A stretch of 39,413 nt of DNA from Phlegmacium glaucopus (lineage: Eukaryota > Basidiomycota > Agaricomycetes > Agaricales > Cortinariaceae): contig MU130220.1 of the NCBI GenBank assembly GCA_015039465.1, forward strand, positions 1-39,413, read 5' to 3'. Made by a program: the position numbers and the translations under genes. Within the stretch, counting starts at the first letter, position 1; every line of letters begins with the position of its first letter. The notes under the pieces are model-generated. The model was not told the origin of the DNA. It did no database searches and worked only from the letters and a program-made list of their open reading frames with translations. Shown here piece by piece: positions 8,491-22,085 of the stretch.

Positions 8491-11400
8491 TCAGTAAGGA
8501 AGGAAGGAAGAGAGATCGAGAGATGGGAAAAAAGAACAGTACATACTGTAGACACCGTAGTTTTCAGGAATATACATTTGAGATGCCTGCAACTGTGGTT
8601 CAGAGACTTGGATGGGTTGCCGAATGTCATACACAGCAGATCCAAGAGTAGGAAAATTTGAATAATCATAATACGGAGGATACCGTCGAGAAGGGGGAAT
8701 TGTATGTTGGTTAAGATTTGGGTGGATGCGTGATGCATGTACGCTCTCGTCCACAAGACCAGTGCTATACAATTGAGGAAGGAGAGCGGTTGATAAATGT
8801 GTATTGATATTATTCGTGTTCATAAACCCGCCTTGCCATCCATAACTTGAAGGGATCATGTTCAGACCAGGTAATGATGGCAAAGAAGCCGATGTGGATA
8901 AGGCCGCCAGGTAGCTACCATCGCTGGTGAATTCTTTAATCCCAGGAGAATAATTTGATTGCTGTTGATATTGCGCGTTGGATCGGGAGACAGGATGCAT
9001 ATCATCAAAACGATTGTTGTTTGTAGGATGATGAGTACTGAATGAATCGTCCAGAAGTTGCTCGGCAGAGCGTTTATGGCGCACAACAGATGAGGGATTG
9101 GTAAGAGGTACAAGATCGGAAGCGTCCCCAGAAGGATCGACTTTGGCGCCACGGAAAAGCTCGAGAGCCCTGCCTGCGCTGGGCCAAACAATTTGCATTG
9201 CGTAAAGGGTTTTCATGCATTTCGTAAAGCCCAAACGAGACTGAGGATCAGTAGGGTGTACCGTGACTGGGGAGAATAGGATAAGAACCGAAAATCCTAG
9301 CGATTCAGAAGTATCGCTTACGATTTGTGACATGCATAATGCTTGCTGTAAAGACATAGTAGCATAGGAATGCAGAACAGCGGATGAGCATGTATTTTTC
9401 TTGATAAAGAGAAACTAATTCGTATTATTTCCATTAGCTACATGTCTGCACGAAAGCGACTTCAAAGATATTACCTATCGAAGTGATATGATTTGCAGCT
9501 GCATTGCAAAGCTCGTAGCATTTGGCCGCGATGGCGCAAGTTTCACCTTCATCTATAACTTCAGACCTATACAAAGGGACTTCAGATGAGGCGGCCATAT
9601 TTGGAACAAGACCTGATTACTTACTGCTTGTGCTTTGGATGTACGACGCTCCTGATGCTATACGGAGTAAATAAAGATAAGAAGTTAGCAAAAGGCCAAA
9701 AGGACCAAGCACTCACAAAGGCCGATGCAGTAACAGAACTGCACACCAATATTGCATGTGTAACGTCAGGACATTGGGCAGAGGAACTGGCTGCTTCGAC
9801 AACCCAGGATCATATCGCAGATGGTCTGGAAGATCGATATACCATTTGTCAAGGAGTCCTTCAAGTACCGTGGACTCGGCGTGCCGACGAGGATTGGGAC
9901 GGATGGCATAGATAGTTTGAACGATCCTGCTCAAGATATTCGCTACGTGATAAATACTGAGCAATAAATCAGAAGCTGGAAGTGTAACCACAGACGTACA
10001 AAGAGTAGCAGAAGCGTTGAAACAAGATATGATTCGTCCCGGTACGCCGGGTAATAACACCCCAGCAGAATTGCACAACACCCACTCTTCATGTTCCTCA
10101 ATATCGCTGTCGTTCGGTAATGTCGTATCGTAATCTTTCTCGAAAATCATGAGAGGTCTCCCTGGGTAGAGCAATCAATAATTAATAGACCGAAACGCAG
10201 CGGCGAAGAGGGACCCACCAATATATGTCGACACATATTTATCCATAATAACGCACCCAAACCAGATCCTCTTCCTCTCATTCAACTCTGATTCGTTAAA
10301 CAGCCGACCGCCAAGCCCCACTCTTTCCCAGCCATCTGCACTTCGATGCATACCCAAATCCTGGGCCATCCGGATCGCCATTCCAATATATGTCCATGCC
10401 TGTGCCATGGCACCAATCCCAATCTCCCTATAACCCATTAAGAGCAAGGATTGACAGGTAGAAGGTCGAGATGAAGCGTAATTATGGTGAAGGATTACTT
10501 TGGCGCTATCTAGATATTCGTCTCCAGCTTCCCACATGATTGAGGGATCTAAATGAGCTGGAGCCTCAGCGTCATCGTAACGCGATGCGACGGCATACAT
10601 AGAGAGGAGGAGAAGAGTTGGCACGCGTCCACGCCGATGATTGAAGGGAGATGTGCTATTTGACGTATCGGGATCGGGAGATGGGGGCGATTCAGAACGA
10701 GTTCTATTGAAAATGTGGGCATCAAAGTTAGTGCAACGGCCAGTGAGGAAATAACGATGCATACCCAGCCCTATATGATTCGAAGAAAGTTTGTTTGTGG
10801 ATGACGGGGAAGGATGGGTGGACGTAGGCAAAGTACAAGTCCAATAGACGCTCTTGAACTTGGTCGGAGGGCAATTGTGATACATACTCATCTTCACCGC
10901 CCAGGGTAGTCGAACCTGAGGGAAGCGCGGGCCATACACGGGCTTTCGGGAAGCGCCTAAGATAAGCAAATCATAAATATCCAATAAACGATGTGGACAT
11001 GCGGACTAACCAAATCCCACCCTCATTCCTGCTATCAACTCTTTCCTTATTGCCCAATAAATGTAACCCACTCGCCTTCCCATGATACCTTACTTGCTCA
11101 TCTTCGTTCAAACTCAATTGTCCGACCGCACCCATAAGCTCGTCTTCGCTATCTGAGGTCAAACTTCCATCAACGCTTGAACGCCAGTTGCTACGCAATG
11201 GACCTGAAGTGCCTGTGATATCAGACAGATTCAAATATGACTCTTGACTGGTGAACATTATAGTAGAATCTTTATGGTGTCCGGTAGGTACTGCGGCCCC
11301 AGGGGAGGGAGTCGATGAAGCGCTAGGTTGTTGGAATGAATAATCATCGCAGAACTTTCTTCGTTGACGTCGTCCACCAGGAGAAGTATTATCGTCGCTG

Positions 11401-12459
11401 GAATGGCCGGCTGTTGGTTTGGAAATACCACGAAGATCGGACCGGCCCGATATAGTAGATACCTCATTCTGAGTCACGACCAATTTGTTAAGCATTGAAC
11501 ACACATGATCTTGCCATTGATTTGAAGGACTAAAGAGATCAAATCAGTTCAAGTGATCCAGATAGACTGTCAAATGTCATACTGGGTAGACGTCAGATCC
11601 AAGGGCAAAGTCTCAGACTTAGTCTTCGGTTGACCGGGAGGGGCGTTTTCCGAGTGCTGACCTGAATATATTTTTGTCCCAAAGCTTAGGGCAATATCTT
11701 CCCGTTTCCGACCTTTAACTCCATAAGGTGAATTATCGACACGAGCAATAATTTCTTTAGCAAGTGGATCCTAGGAAAGGGTATATGAAATGAGGGACAC
11801 GTTCTCATCAGGGAAAAGGAAGGGACATCAAAGACCGCCATCCGTCGTTGGAGGGATTTTGGCCCAGCGAAGGAAATAAATGACATGAGAATTCATTCAC
11901 CTTCTCCAGGTCATGCAGCAGCGACTGCGCTCGAGGATCGGATGTCGCGAGCATGATTCCGACCAAGGCCTCGGTCTGATGGAGACGAGCTTCAATAGCA
12001 TCTATGTATCCCTTGGGCGGTCCACGCTTCCGCGACGGACCAAGGAAGGTACAGGCTACAGCAGTCGATGAGTATCTGGTTTGGACTTGCCGGGATGAAG
12101 AAAAATTAGGGATTGGTGCTGCGTATGGCTGCCAAAAAAATCCGTTGCAGAAGGACCACATTATGCTCGGCCACCCTCAAGGGCCTATATTGAAAATTGA
12201 GACTTACGGGTACTGAGCATTACACAGCTTTTACACGGTTCATCGGGTCCACCGCGTTCACATTTGCACTTGGACTTGCGGCACTGATCGCAGGCTAAAT
12301 GTTGAGGGGTTTTAAAATAAAATATACACAAGTTAACAGAAAAAGATACTAACCTTTGCTGCTACGCCTCCTCACTGTGCGTTCGTGGACGCTAAACGCA
12401 GCAAGACCTTGATGATCTGGCAATTCTGAAAACTCGTCGTATTCGTCGCTATACGACAT
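8450..12459 (-). CDS. Zn2Cys6 fungal transcription factor
   Basis: Nuclear DNA-binding regulator. Thirteen exons: 12354-12459, 12208-12294, 11901-12055, 11583-11770, 11011-11529, 10765-10956, 10219-10703, 9717-10161, 9625-9657, 9475-9566, 9322-9399, 8547-9266, 8450-8472 (3123 nt, 1040 aa). The zinc cluster is CX2CX6CX8CX2CX6C (Cys 37, 40, 47, 56, 59, 66), split by introns, followed by the basic linker GPSRKRGPPKGYIDAIEARL and a short dimerisation helix. The middle homology (Fungal_trans) region starts near aa 375 (LLDLYFAYVHPSFPVIHK). The C-terminal third is Ser/Asn/Gln-rich. The start chosen (MSYSDEYDEF) fits the family; an in-frame Met at 12531 is possible. The last exon is only 23 nt; reading through instead would end at 8491. 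Its target genes are unknown, though the P450 next to it is one candidate. Confidence 0.93.
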
Positions 12460-14122
12460 CAGGAGCAGAAAACGGAGAAGAAGAGGAGCGCTAATCAGCC
12501 CTGAGGGAAGGTGAGAGAGACTTTTAGCCACTAGGGCTGAGGATTACGAGTGGGGTCGATAAAGTGATGCAACAGATGGATCTGAGATAGACAGATTCCT
12601 CCGGAGAGTGAGAAAACGAATCGTGGGACGAGGGTGACGAAGAAAGAAATTTAAACTGGACGCGTTGTAGGGAAGAAGCAGAAGCAGGTGACAGTTCGGA
12701 ATATGAGGAACCCTCTGTTTTCTGCAAGATGTTCTAAACGGTATGTATGGTGAATTCAGTATTTCCGTGGTCGGGAATCAGTGGGCAATTCGAGAACATT
12801 TGAAAGATCGTTGCTTGTACTTACATTTTCTGAACAAAAAAGCGATTTGTTAATACAAACAAACAGGGTCGCTCATGTCCCACAATCAAAACATATGGCG
12901 TCGATCACAGACTTATTCTCACGATTTAAAAATGGTTTGCTCAGTAAGAAAACAAGTACCAAGTAGGCTCGATTCTAATTGATAATATGAGAGAATAAGA
13001 GAGAAATTGGAAATACAAAAAGTTCATTTTTCTCTTGTTTACTAACCCATTGATCCTTGCGATAATAAATTAGCCGAGCACTGGGTACTACCTGAGGTTT
13101 TACAAATACTACATAGTAGTAACCATCTGGCATCTACAAAGTTATATATTTAAGCTTATGGATCAACTTGAATGTGAATTCTCTCAGTGAGTCATGCTGC
13201 TCAAAACTACCATTATTATCTTCCTGCCCATCTCGAAAGCGTCTGACAGCAATAGGTCATGAGCTACATTTTCCCAAGTCCTTCAGAACAAACTGTCAGA
13301 CATACTCATCGTCACCTGAGGGCTTTGCATCAGGCGATTCAGAAAAACACTTAAACAGGCCTGACTTAGCGGTCACTCGCTGAGCACAAAATAAGAAAAC
13401 GATTGATTTAGAGTCCACACACCTAACTCAAGTTGCACTTGATTCAACTTGATTAGCTCTAAGTACTCCTTAGTTGCGATTGTTTCCTTATTTTTGGCAA
13501 GCACTCTTAAGCCGGTTTCAAGTATTTCTCTGGTTTTCCAGATGCTGGGAGCGTATCTACCATCTTGGCTCGGAATCCCCGATACTTATCAGCGCCTAGT
13601 CACGGGTTACATATACACGTTTACCTAAGAGGAACCCACAGGATGATGTAATTGACATGCAACTCGGACCCCTCAGGTTTGGACACGGTTTGGAAGTTTC
13701 CAAGGGACCTCAGTCTTCTAGAGTAAAACTGAAAGTTATACATGGTATGGACTTTTTTTTGTTTGTGTGGTTCAAACAAGCTATTTCTGTGCATCGGTCC
13801 CGAAAACTGCTAGGACTCTTCAAGATGATTGGACGATGTATGTATAACAAACCCTGGTCGGTCCAACCAGGGAAAAAAAGGTACACATGGCTGTTGAGAT
13901 GCGATTCAAATAATATCATTAAGACAGTTCAATATAAATTGAAAGCAAAGGACTAGCGGTGTGTAAATAACCCCGCAAAACGGGTTAATGAATTGTACGT
14001 AGGAGGGAGGGAGAGAGAGAAAGAGAGAGAGAGAAGGCTTAAAATTATAGAGAGAGAACAAAAGGAAGGAAGACACGAGGAACGAAATGATTTACAGAAA
14101 TTTAAAAATCAGGCACTCTGGA
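12460..14122. other. Intergenic, no gene seen
   Basis: Holds the promoter and 5' leader of the transcription factor (pyrimidine-rich on the minus strand down to about 12730) and the 3' flank of the Sds3-like gene. A GA-rich run lies at 14000-14060. Open frames here (for example 13168-13383 and 13657-13956) are short and have no recognisable family features. Confidence 0.6.
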
Positions 14123-17100
14123 TCAGTGTCCATCCACTGTTTGCGCTGTACCCATTTTCGAAAGAGGTGGTGGAGGATGAGAGGAAGACCCTAGTCTCGG
14201 CGATAACCCCATGGCCGCTGAATGTCTTTCTCGATCTCGATCAGGTCCACTGCCCCCCGTCGTAGGCCTACCGCTCACCGACGACGACGACAAAGGTGCA
14301 TGTAACGAGGACATCAAAGGTGAAGTATTACGGCTATTGATGTTATAAGACGATGATGGTTGTTGTGTGCCGTTTTTCGTGATGACATCATTTTGGTTGG
14401 AAGGTGTACTTGTCGACAATAGTGATATGGAACTTGGATGATGACCAGTCGGTGTAGAAGTCCGACCTGGTCCTGATAGGCGAGGTGACGAAGAGTATCC
14501 TGATCCTGTAGGTAGCGCAGAGTGGAGTTTGCTGCTAGGATTGCTGGGCGGAGGTGGTGATAGTGGCCGTATTCTGGGACTACAGGTGAAACCAACGATT
14601 AGCTTACGGTCAATGAGAAAAACAAAAGATCTACCTCGCCACAGGTGACCGATGAGATTTGGATAAAGAATTCGAATATGAGGGACTAGGAGGAGGTCGA
14701 GCACGACTTGGAGGTGGTAACCCCGATGACGACGAACCAGTGGTAATATGCCTACTCATCCCAGAACCAGTAGAACTAGGAGGAGCATACCGATGACCCT
14801 GTATTGGCGACCTCACATGAGTATCATGAGTATGCGGTGAGTTCATATAACCAGGAGCAGAAGAAGATGATGGGATCCTAGGAGCATCGTCGTATGAAGA
14901 TGGCGTATTCCAACTGGGAGGCGCTCCACGAGGAGAAGTCCCCGTAACACTAGAAGAACCGATATGGCTATTAGGTGTGGATGCTTGTTGCAGGGGGTGA
15001 CTTGGAGGCATGACAAATGGCATAGCCATTGGTCGATCCCTTTCTTCCAGAGGTAACATAGGAGGACCAGAGGATGGTCTACGAGCGTGCGGCTTACGAT
15101 TGTCCATCTCCCTAATCATAAGATCACGTTCACGATACTCGAGCGCTGATGATGCTGGATTATGATGCTCATCTGGACCTTTCCCAGACCACGATTCTCG
15201 TTCTCGATCTCGATCTCTAGGATGCAGTTGAGGTTGAGAAGAAGACTTGCCACCCGAAGAAAGTATGATGACTTCTGAAGAATGTGGTTGACCGGGACCT
15301 GGGTGTAACTGTGGAGGAGGACGACTACTGTCATAGTCCCTAGTCGACCTTGGACTATGCATGATTGGAGTACTTCCGACACCTCCCGGTGGTAGAGAAG
15401 TCGATGTATGCGATTGTCCCTGTGCATGGTGATGATGGACAACATGGTGGTGATGCGGGGGTGGGCGATGATGATGATGAGAAGGCACGACATGATGATG
15501 TGGGACTACACCTGGTCCTTGAGGCGGAGGAGGCCCGCTACCACTATGTAAATGAGATGAAGGTGGCTGTCGATGCTGCTGAATGTGTTGATGATCCCGC
15601 TGTCTTTCCCGCTCAAGCTCTTGATGCTCCCTATCCCTGTCGCGATCTCTATATCTTCCTCGATCCCGCTCGATTTCTCTATCACGTTCTTTATCTCTTT
15701 CCCGTTCTCTTTCTCTTTCGCGCACCATCTCTCTCTCCTCATCTTCATGCATCATCCTCGCATCTCTCCATTCACTTCCTCCTTTACCACCCCCATTACC
15801 AGGGTGATATCCACTCATCCACATCCCATTCGACTTCCCACCACCACCCCCTCCATTCGACATAACATGGACAGGCGAAATCGACCGTCGTCCATTCATC
15901 CCACTCCCAGGCATATGAGATGAAGACGAAGTAGGACCATATGCACTTCCACCACCAACACCCGAACCGCCCTGTCCGAAATGTGTATGATGATGATGGC
16001 CTCCAGGACCATTATTGCTCGGGCCTAGAACGCCTGACCCTTGGGATTTCTCATGATCCTTCCCATACCCGTGCCCATGACTATTAGCAGGCATAGGTAA
16101 CGGCGGACCGTGCGAAGATTGATGCATACGTCCACCAGAACCAGAACCGGGACCGCCAGGATAAGCAGGGTAGGGAGCATAGCGCGACTTTGTTGTCGTC
16201 GGCTGAGAGGGTGGAGGTGGTGGGTGGCCAAGAGGTGGCAGACCGTGCTGCTGCTGCTGATACGAGTTCATATTCATAGGCTGTGGTTCCCTCATCCGTC
16301 CACCAACACTAGAAGGCCCAAACGGTGGCATATCACCAACATACTGAGGTTCATACCCAACACCAATTGGATGTTGCTGTTGTAAGGGTGGCGGGTGGGA
16401 ATGGGAATGGGGGTGGATCATCGAATTATTAGGAGGCGGTGGACCCATCTGCGATGTCTGCTGTTGCTGGACCTGAACCTGGACCTGAGTTTGAACTTGA
16501 GGTGGTAAAACTCCATTACTCATCCCCATTCCAACATTATTAACGGTCCTACCTATCCCACTACCCATACCCATCACAGCACCATTCCTCTGCGGAACCG
16601 GCGGCTGCTGATGCGAATTGTAATGTGGTTGCTGTGAACCATAATGTTGCGGTTGCTGATGTGGTTGATGCTGCTGCTGCTGCACTTCATACGCCCCCGA
16701 GGCACCCGAGGCACCCATACCCATCCTCCGATTCTGAACCAAAAAGTCCAGATCATTGGCAATATCCACAGCCGACAACGTAGAAATCTCCGGGTACACA
16801 TAGTGTGCTTTCGGATACTGCGAATGGTGATTATGGTGGTGCGAATGCCCTTCCGACTTGTTCTGTCTACGGCTTCCAAATGGGTATGATTTTATTATTT
16901 TCCGGAGGGTCAGAGGTAGAGGTGGTGGGTTGTGCATGTCCAGGGGTACGGGGAGGGGTATGCGTCGGACTATAGGTAAGGAAATTTAGAAAGCTGAAAA
17001 TGGGTGTGGTATGAGGGATGCTTACTGGGTTGAGGTCTTTCAATTGCTCTTCGTTCTCTCTCGAGACGTCTTCGTTTTCGATTCGTCTCGGAGATCATAT

Positions 17101-19539
17101 CTGTTTGTAGTTCATCCCTCGCAAACTGAAAGTATGAGAGAGTCAATCAGTTAAACAAAAGAAAAAAGCTTCAACTGAAATATCCAACCTTCCACCAACT
17201 CCAAACCCCATCTTCATCTGCTCTCCTCCGTTTCGAGGCATTCACTACTTCATAAGACCGTTTTCTGGAAGCGAGTTCAAGGCGCTTATCCCGCCTCTTC
17301 GTCAACTCTTTCTGGAGGTGTTGCATTTCCGGATGTACAGCTACAAAAAAAAAACAAAATCAGAAAAATAAAGTTAGTTCGTCTCAACCGAAAGAGATAG
17401 AACAAGACGCATACAAGCCTGAATCATCCTTTCCTCCCAAGTCAATGCCTCCATCTTCTCAACATACAGCCTCTCCCTCAATAATGCGAATTTAAGTTCG
17501 ATAGTAGCCAACACATCCAATGCCTCCGCTCGATGAGCAGGTTGTAAATCGGATTCTTCGTGTTCGTCGCCGTCTGCGTCGCCATCCGGAGAAGGATCTT
17601 CGTCGTTTTCGTTTTCATCTCCGTTTTCACCTTCTTCCATGTCTTCGTTTTCGTTGTCATTTTCGTTGTCGGCTCCATCTTGTTCTTGGTCATCGTCACC
17701 TTCGGGATCAACAACTTCTTCATCCACTTCATTCGCTTCCTCGTCCACTTGTTCTTCTTCAAGCTCTTCAGCTTCCTCTTCCTCCTCTTCCTCTTCCTCC
17801 TCTTCACCATCCACATCTTCCTCTTCTTCCTCTTCCTCCTCCTCAGGGTCATCCATATCAACGTCTTCTCTATCATCCAAAGAACGATCATTTACATCGT
17901 CTTCCACAGTAGTATCAACTACCACAAGAGATGGCGGCTCGTCCAGTTGAGTATCGATTTTGAGATTGAGAGGTGGTGGAGGTCCTTTCTTTGTCGTCGC
18001 AGGAATGCTGGCGCTGGTAGACACGTCTACGCCATTGGTAGTAATAGCGGTATTCTTATCTCCAGCTTTGCTAGCGCCTTTGCGTTTCATCGCCGACTTG
18101 CCATTTCTGGCTTTACTCCTAGTCGGCCTTGGCTCATCTTCAGCACTGGACGCTTCCGCATCCGACTTTACAGCTGGAGATGGGGATCGGGAAGAGATAG
18201 CGCCACCAGTAGTCAGGAGCGCTGCAGAGGCTTCGAGAGATTTGACGGACCCAAACCCGGGGATGAAAGAAGTGGTAGTGGTAGTCGGGGTGGACGTAGG
18301 GTTTAGATGAGGAAGAGTATCCATGATGTCGATGGAATCAGCTGCTGCTGCTAGAGCAGTCAAAGCGGACATTGCTCCTGCTGTGTTATTGTTCATAGCA
18401 AGTACAGTAGTTATGGGTGATATGGGTTTGGGAGTGGAAGGCGAGGCGATTGCAGGTGGTAGGACAAAAGGCTCATCCTCCGATTCCGTGTTTTCATTAT
18501 CGCTAGCAGCCTGAGGTGGAGAAACTGGGGGGGCGGGCATAGCAAGTGCAGGTATACTAGATGCCTCGTCATCCTCATCATGGTGGACCTTGTTATTCTC
18601 ATTCTTCTTCTTCTTCGAAGGCTGAGCAGGACGTTCTGACCCACTATAATGATCATCACCGGCACTGTCTTTCCGCTTCCTCAATGCTGCTGATGATGAT
18701 GATGAAGGGGGAGGAGCACGTTTAGTCGATTTTTTCTTTCTGGAGGTGGACGGATAAGGCGAGCCGGATGCGGAAACTTCGTCGTCGTCGTCGCCGCCAC
18801 CGTTGATTCTAGCAGCAGGCTTTTTGTTGTTTGCATCATGAGGATCGTCGGGTCTGTGGTCCGGTGCTTCAGAGTCGTCGTCTTCTTTGGGTTCTTCGTC
18901 TGGCTGACGCCACCCTTTTCGGGCACGTCTGGGCCGTTGCTGAACCCAATGTCTTGTAGTTGGCGGAGGGTAAGAAATCCCATTGTATCTTTGTGAAAGA
19001 TATGGGCCTAGACGTCGTTGAGGACCATATCCACGCCCAGGCTCGACATCCTCGTTGACGCCGAAATCGCCGTCTTCTGGTTCCTCGTCATCCTCCTCCT
19101 CCGCTTCCTCCTCCTCTTCCTCCTCCATGGCGCGAGGAGGACCGGACATCTCCTCCTCCTCCTCCTCGACAGGAGCAGCAGCAGTGGACGTCGAAGCAGT
19201 TTTATGCTCTGCCCAACCCCACATAGGGGCAGGCACGATACTGCTTCTCTTCTTACGACCTACGGCACCACCTCTACGCGATGAAGAGCGTAGATGAGTA
19301 CCACGCCTAGATACTTTGGAGGAGGATGTGCTTGGAATGGGATGTATGTTATCGTTATCCTGTTTGGCTGATGAAGGTGCTCGTTTGTCGACTGCATCTG
19401 AAGCATCCTGGTCATCGTCCGTCAACTCTGAGAGCTCTGAATCCGGATCCAATTGTGTGACCTTTGCTGGTGGGGGCGGGGGAGAGGGGGATGGAGATGG
19501 AGAGCTGAGAGAGTCGAGTGAAAGAGTCGAGCTCGCCAT
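14123..19539 (-). CDS. Sds3-like subunit of an Rpd3L/Sin3 histone deacetylase complex
   Basis: Nuclear co-repressor subunit expected to tether the deacetylase to Sin3. Five exons: 17415-19539, 17189-17340, 17026-17125, 14635-16969, 14123-14579 (5169 nt, 1722 aa). The N-terminal part is acidic and Ser/Pro-rich, with long Glu runs (about 17740-17860). The Sds3 core starts near aa 669: a helical stretch (ELKFALLRERLYVEKMEAL), then VHPEMQHLQKELTKRRDKRL, a basic region with ASKRRRADEDGVWSWW, and further on IANDLDFLVQNRR. The C-terminal half is low-complexity: Gln/Gly/Pro-rich, an Arg-Glu/Arg-Asp run (about 15600-15745) and a His-rich run (about 15430-15500). Yeast Sds3 is only about 330 aa, so this protein is unusually long. 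Rtf1 lies 133 bp upstream in the same direction. Several long frames on the other strand are only shadows of the repeats. Confidence 0.88.
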
Positions 19540-19672
19540 CTTGAACGACGAGCAAAGTAGTGTTGACTGCGAACAAACAAATGGGGGCGTGCGCGAGAAA
19601 TAGAATCCAGTTCAAAACTGGCCATCAATTTTTTTCGTAATCTTATCTTATCTTACTTATGTAATATACGTT

Positions 19673-22085
19673 CTAAAAATCTCCGAGGTCAATCTCTACA
19701 CTGTCAATCAAAGACGCTTCAAACGAGCTGTTCTTCCTCACAGGCGCTAACGGTATCGGCGCAGCGGGAGCAGCAGCAACAGGTGTCCCGGGTCTGATAA
19801 AATTGTCATTATAGCTCTCCAGCAACAAGTAGTCACCAACCTCGTCACTGGCGTATTCGAATTGAACATCCGAGGCACAGTCTTCAACCTCGCACTAGGA
19901 TCAACAGGTGTAGACCTTCCCCCATTCTGAGCCAACAACTTCCTCTCCCTCTTCTTCCTGTCAGCCTCAGCCATCTCAGCCTTCCTCACTGCCTCCATAT
20001 TCGCCTTGCGATTCCTCTCATTCACTTTAGCAAGCATATCTTGAACAGTGTCAGGTCGCGCGGGTTGCTGTTGTTCCGAGGTTCGAGCCGCTTCATCTGC
20101 TAGTTTAGCGTCGATTTCTGCGACTTCACTCCAATCATTCCGACATTGCGCAAGTGTTCTAGCTTGATTGAGCCGCGATCGCTCCATCATGCTCATCCCT
20201 GTTGGCTTGCTGATTTGGAGTTGACTCTTCCGTGCCAGCATGGCAGTGATGTCACTCTGTTCAATTCTGCGTTAATAAATGTAAACGCAACAGCAACCCA
20301 TCCACCCACCTCAGTCATAGGCTGCGTAACCAATTTCTGCGTCTGCATAACCTTGTTCTCCAGAGTCCGTTTCGTTGGTAGTTTTACATCTTCAGTGGAA
20401 CACGTCTTCGTCAGTCGCTCAAACTCTTTCTATACGAAAGAAATGAGTAAAAATATCAAACTTTTCAAATTGTTCGTCTTACCTCTAAGAAAGGCGCATT
20501 GGACACTTTGTCCATGCTGAATATCCTCAAACTCTTCCCATGTTTCAACTCGAACGCCTGATTCATAAGTTTGTCGTTCACTTTATAAGGTTTTACCAGG
20601 TCCGGAGCGAGATCTACAAACCCATTGAGAAATCACCATACAATAAACCAATTATTACCCACTGTTGATTTGACAAATCCGATATACAGGCGATCCATCC
20701 GTTTCCTGTCCAATAAGATACCTCACCCAAGCACCTAAACAAGGATCACTTCATCAAGACCCCCCCAAAAAAGACAACTAAACAAAGCTCACCAGTAACA
20801 TAGTCCTGAAACCATGGCTTCACGTAATGTTTAACAATATCATCCCTAGTCAACCTACACGTCTCCAAATCTGCCATCACACAAGGTACATCCAGAGTAT
20901 CTTCCTTGTCTTTACCTCCCGCTCTACCTTTCCCACTTCGAGGATCAACCCCGGAAGTGAGGTTAAGGAACCGTTCTTCCTCTTGTTCGAGTTTACTGAT
21001 TTGACCATCTTCGGATTCGGAATCGGATATATCCATGTCTTGAGGTGATGAAGAACGGTCTTGTCGTTGGTTGGGAGAGTTGTGGGCTTTGGACTGTTGG
21101 GGGGTGGTTGATGAGACTGATGATGGGATTACCGGGACAACTTACTCGTTTCTTATCATCCTTGGCCTTCCTCTTCGCTTTCAGCTCGTCTAACCTTTGA
21201 GTCTTCTCCTTCGTAACTCCTCGAGCTGTATGTTGACCTTGAAAAAGCCCATCCATACATTAGCAGAGTTATGAAAGAAAGACACAAAAAGTAAAGGCAT
21301 ACGTTTAGCTGCTCTAGAAACATTATCATCTCCAGGAGCGACAGCGCCACCACCACGCTGTTGTTGCTTGACCATATCCGCAAGGGCACGCGCGTTCTGT
21401 AGACGCTGTCTTTGCTCTGAACGTTCTTCTAGGATTCGTTCTCGGTTGAATTCGGTCATTGCCAACAGTCTGTTACACAAGTAGCCGAGTGTCGGTATTG
21501 ACCACATAGTTGGGTTATGATAACCAAATGCGGATTTGGATAAGTGACAATGGTAGATAGTAAAGCCAAAAGCAAGGATAAGGACAGACCAAGGGCAAGG
21601 ACAAGAGAAATCGGCAAGCAAAGCAACAGACAAGTCAGCTCAGGAACACGCCCTAACCATCCGACAAAGCAAACTCACTCTCGTCTATCAGCTTCATCCT
21701 TGTATTTACCCTCTAGCGGATACGGATCCTCACCCTCATCTTCACTCTCGACTGGTTCTTTCTCAGATTCGATTTCCATCCGTCTGGGAGGGAGGATTCC
21801 AAAAAAGAAATCAGCAACAGAGTTTTAGAGTTTACAGATGGGTTGCCAAAAAAGGAGAGACAAAGAGCGACCCCAAGGATAGTCAAGTAGGGTTGAACTG
21901 AATTGGATTTGAATAAAGAGAGCATACTCGGCCTTGCGTTTCTTACTCCCTCCACCTCCACCAGAGCCACCAGCGGTGTTAGAAGTCCCATTCGAGTTCG
22001 AAGGCTGGCGTCTCTTCTTCTTCTTCTCTGTAGCGCCTGCTAGTTCAAGCAATTGGTCATCGATGTCATCTTCGAAATCAGACAT
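19673..22085 (-). CDS. RTF1: RNA polymerase II-associated protein Rtf1 (Paf1 complex)
   Basis: Paf1-complex subunit that acts on elongating RNA polymerase II and promotes H2B ubiquitination and Spt5 binding. Ten exons: 21928-22085, 21679-21783, 21303-21469, 21146-21237, 20793-21093, 20663-20734, 20483-20613, 20310-20429, 19841-20256, 19673-19793 (1683 nt, 560 aa; yeast Rtf1 is 558 aa). The N-terminus is acidic, starting MSDFEDDIDDQLLELAG. The histone-modification region contains ELLAMTEFNRERILEER. The Plus3 domain runs from about DLETCRLTRDDIVKHYVKPW through GAWVRYLIG, VYRICQI and YKVNDKLMNQAFELKHGKS. Helical and charged segments follow (MSMMERSRLNQARTLAQ, then the KANMEAVRKAEMAEADRKK block). 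The start is supported by the conserved N-terminus. Confidence 0.96.

Noticed and set aside
17560..18306. Long open frames on the plus strand opposite the Sds3-like gene (also 15365-15865 and 17520-17912)
   Set aside because: They are mirror translations of Glu/Asp- and Ser-rich repeats, have no family features, and overlap a well-supported spliced gene on the other strand.
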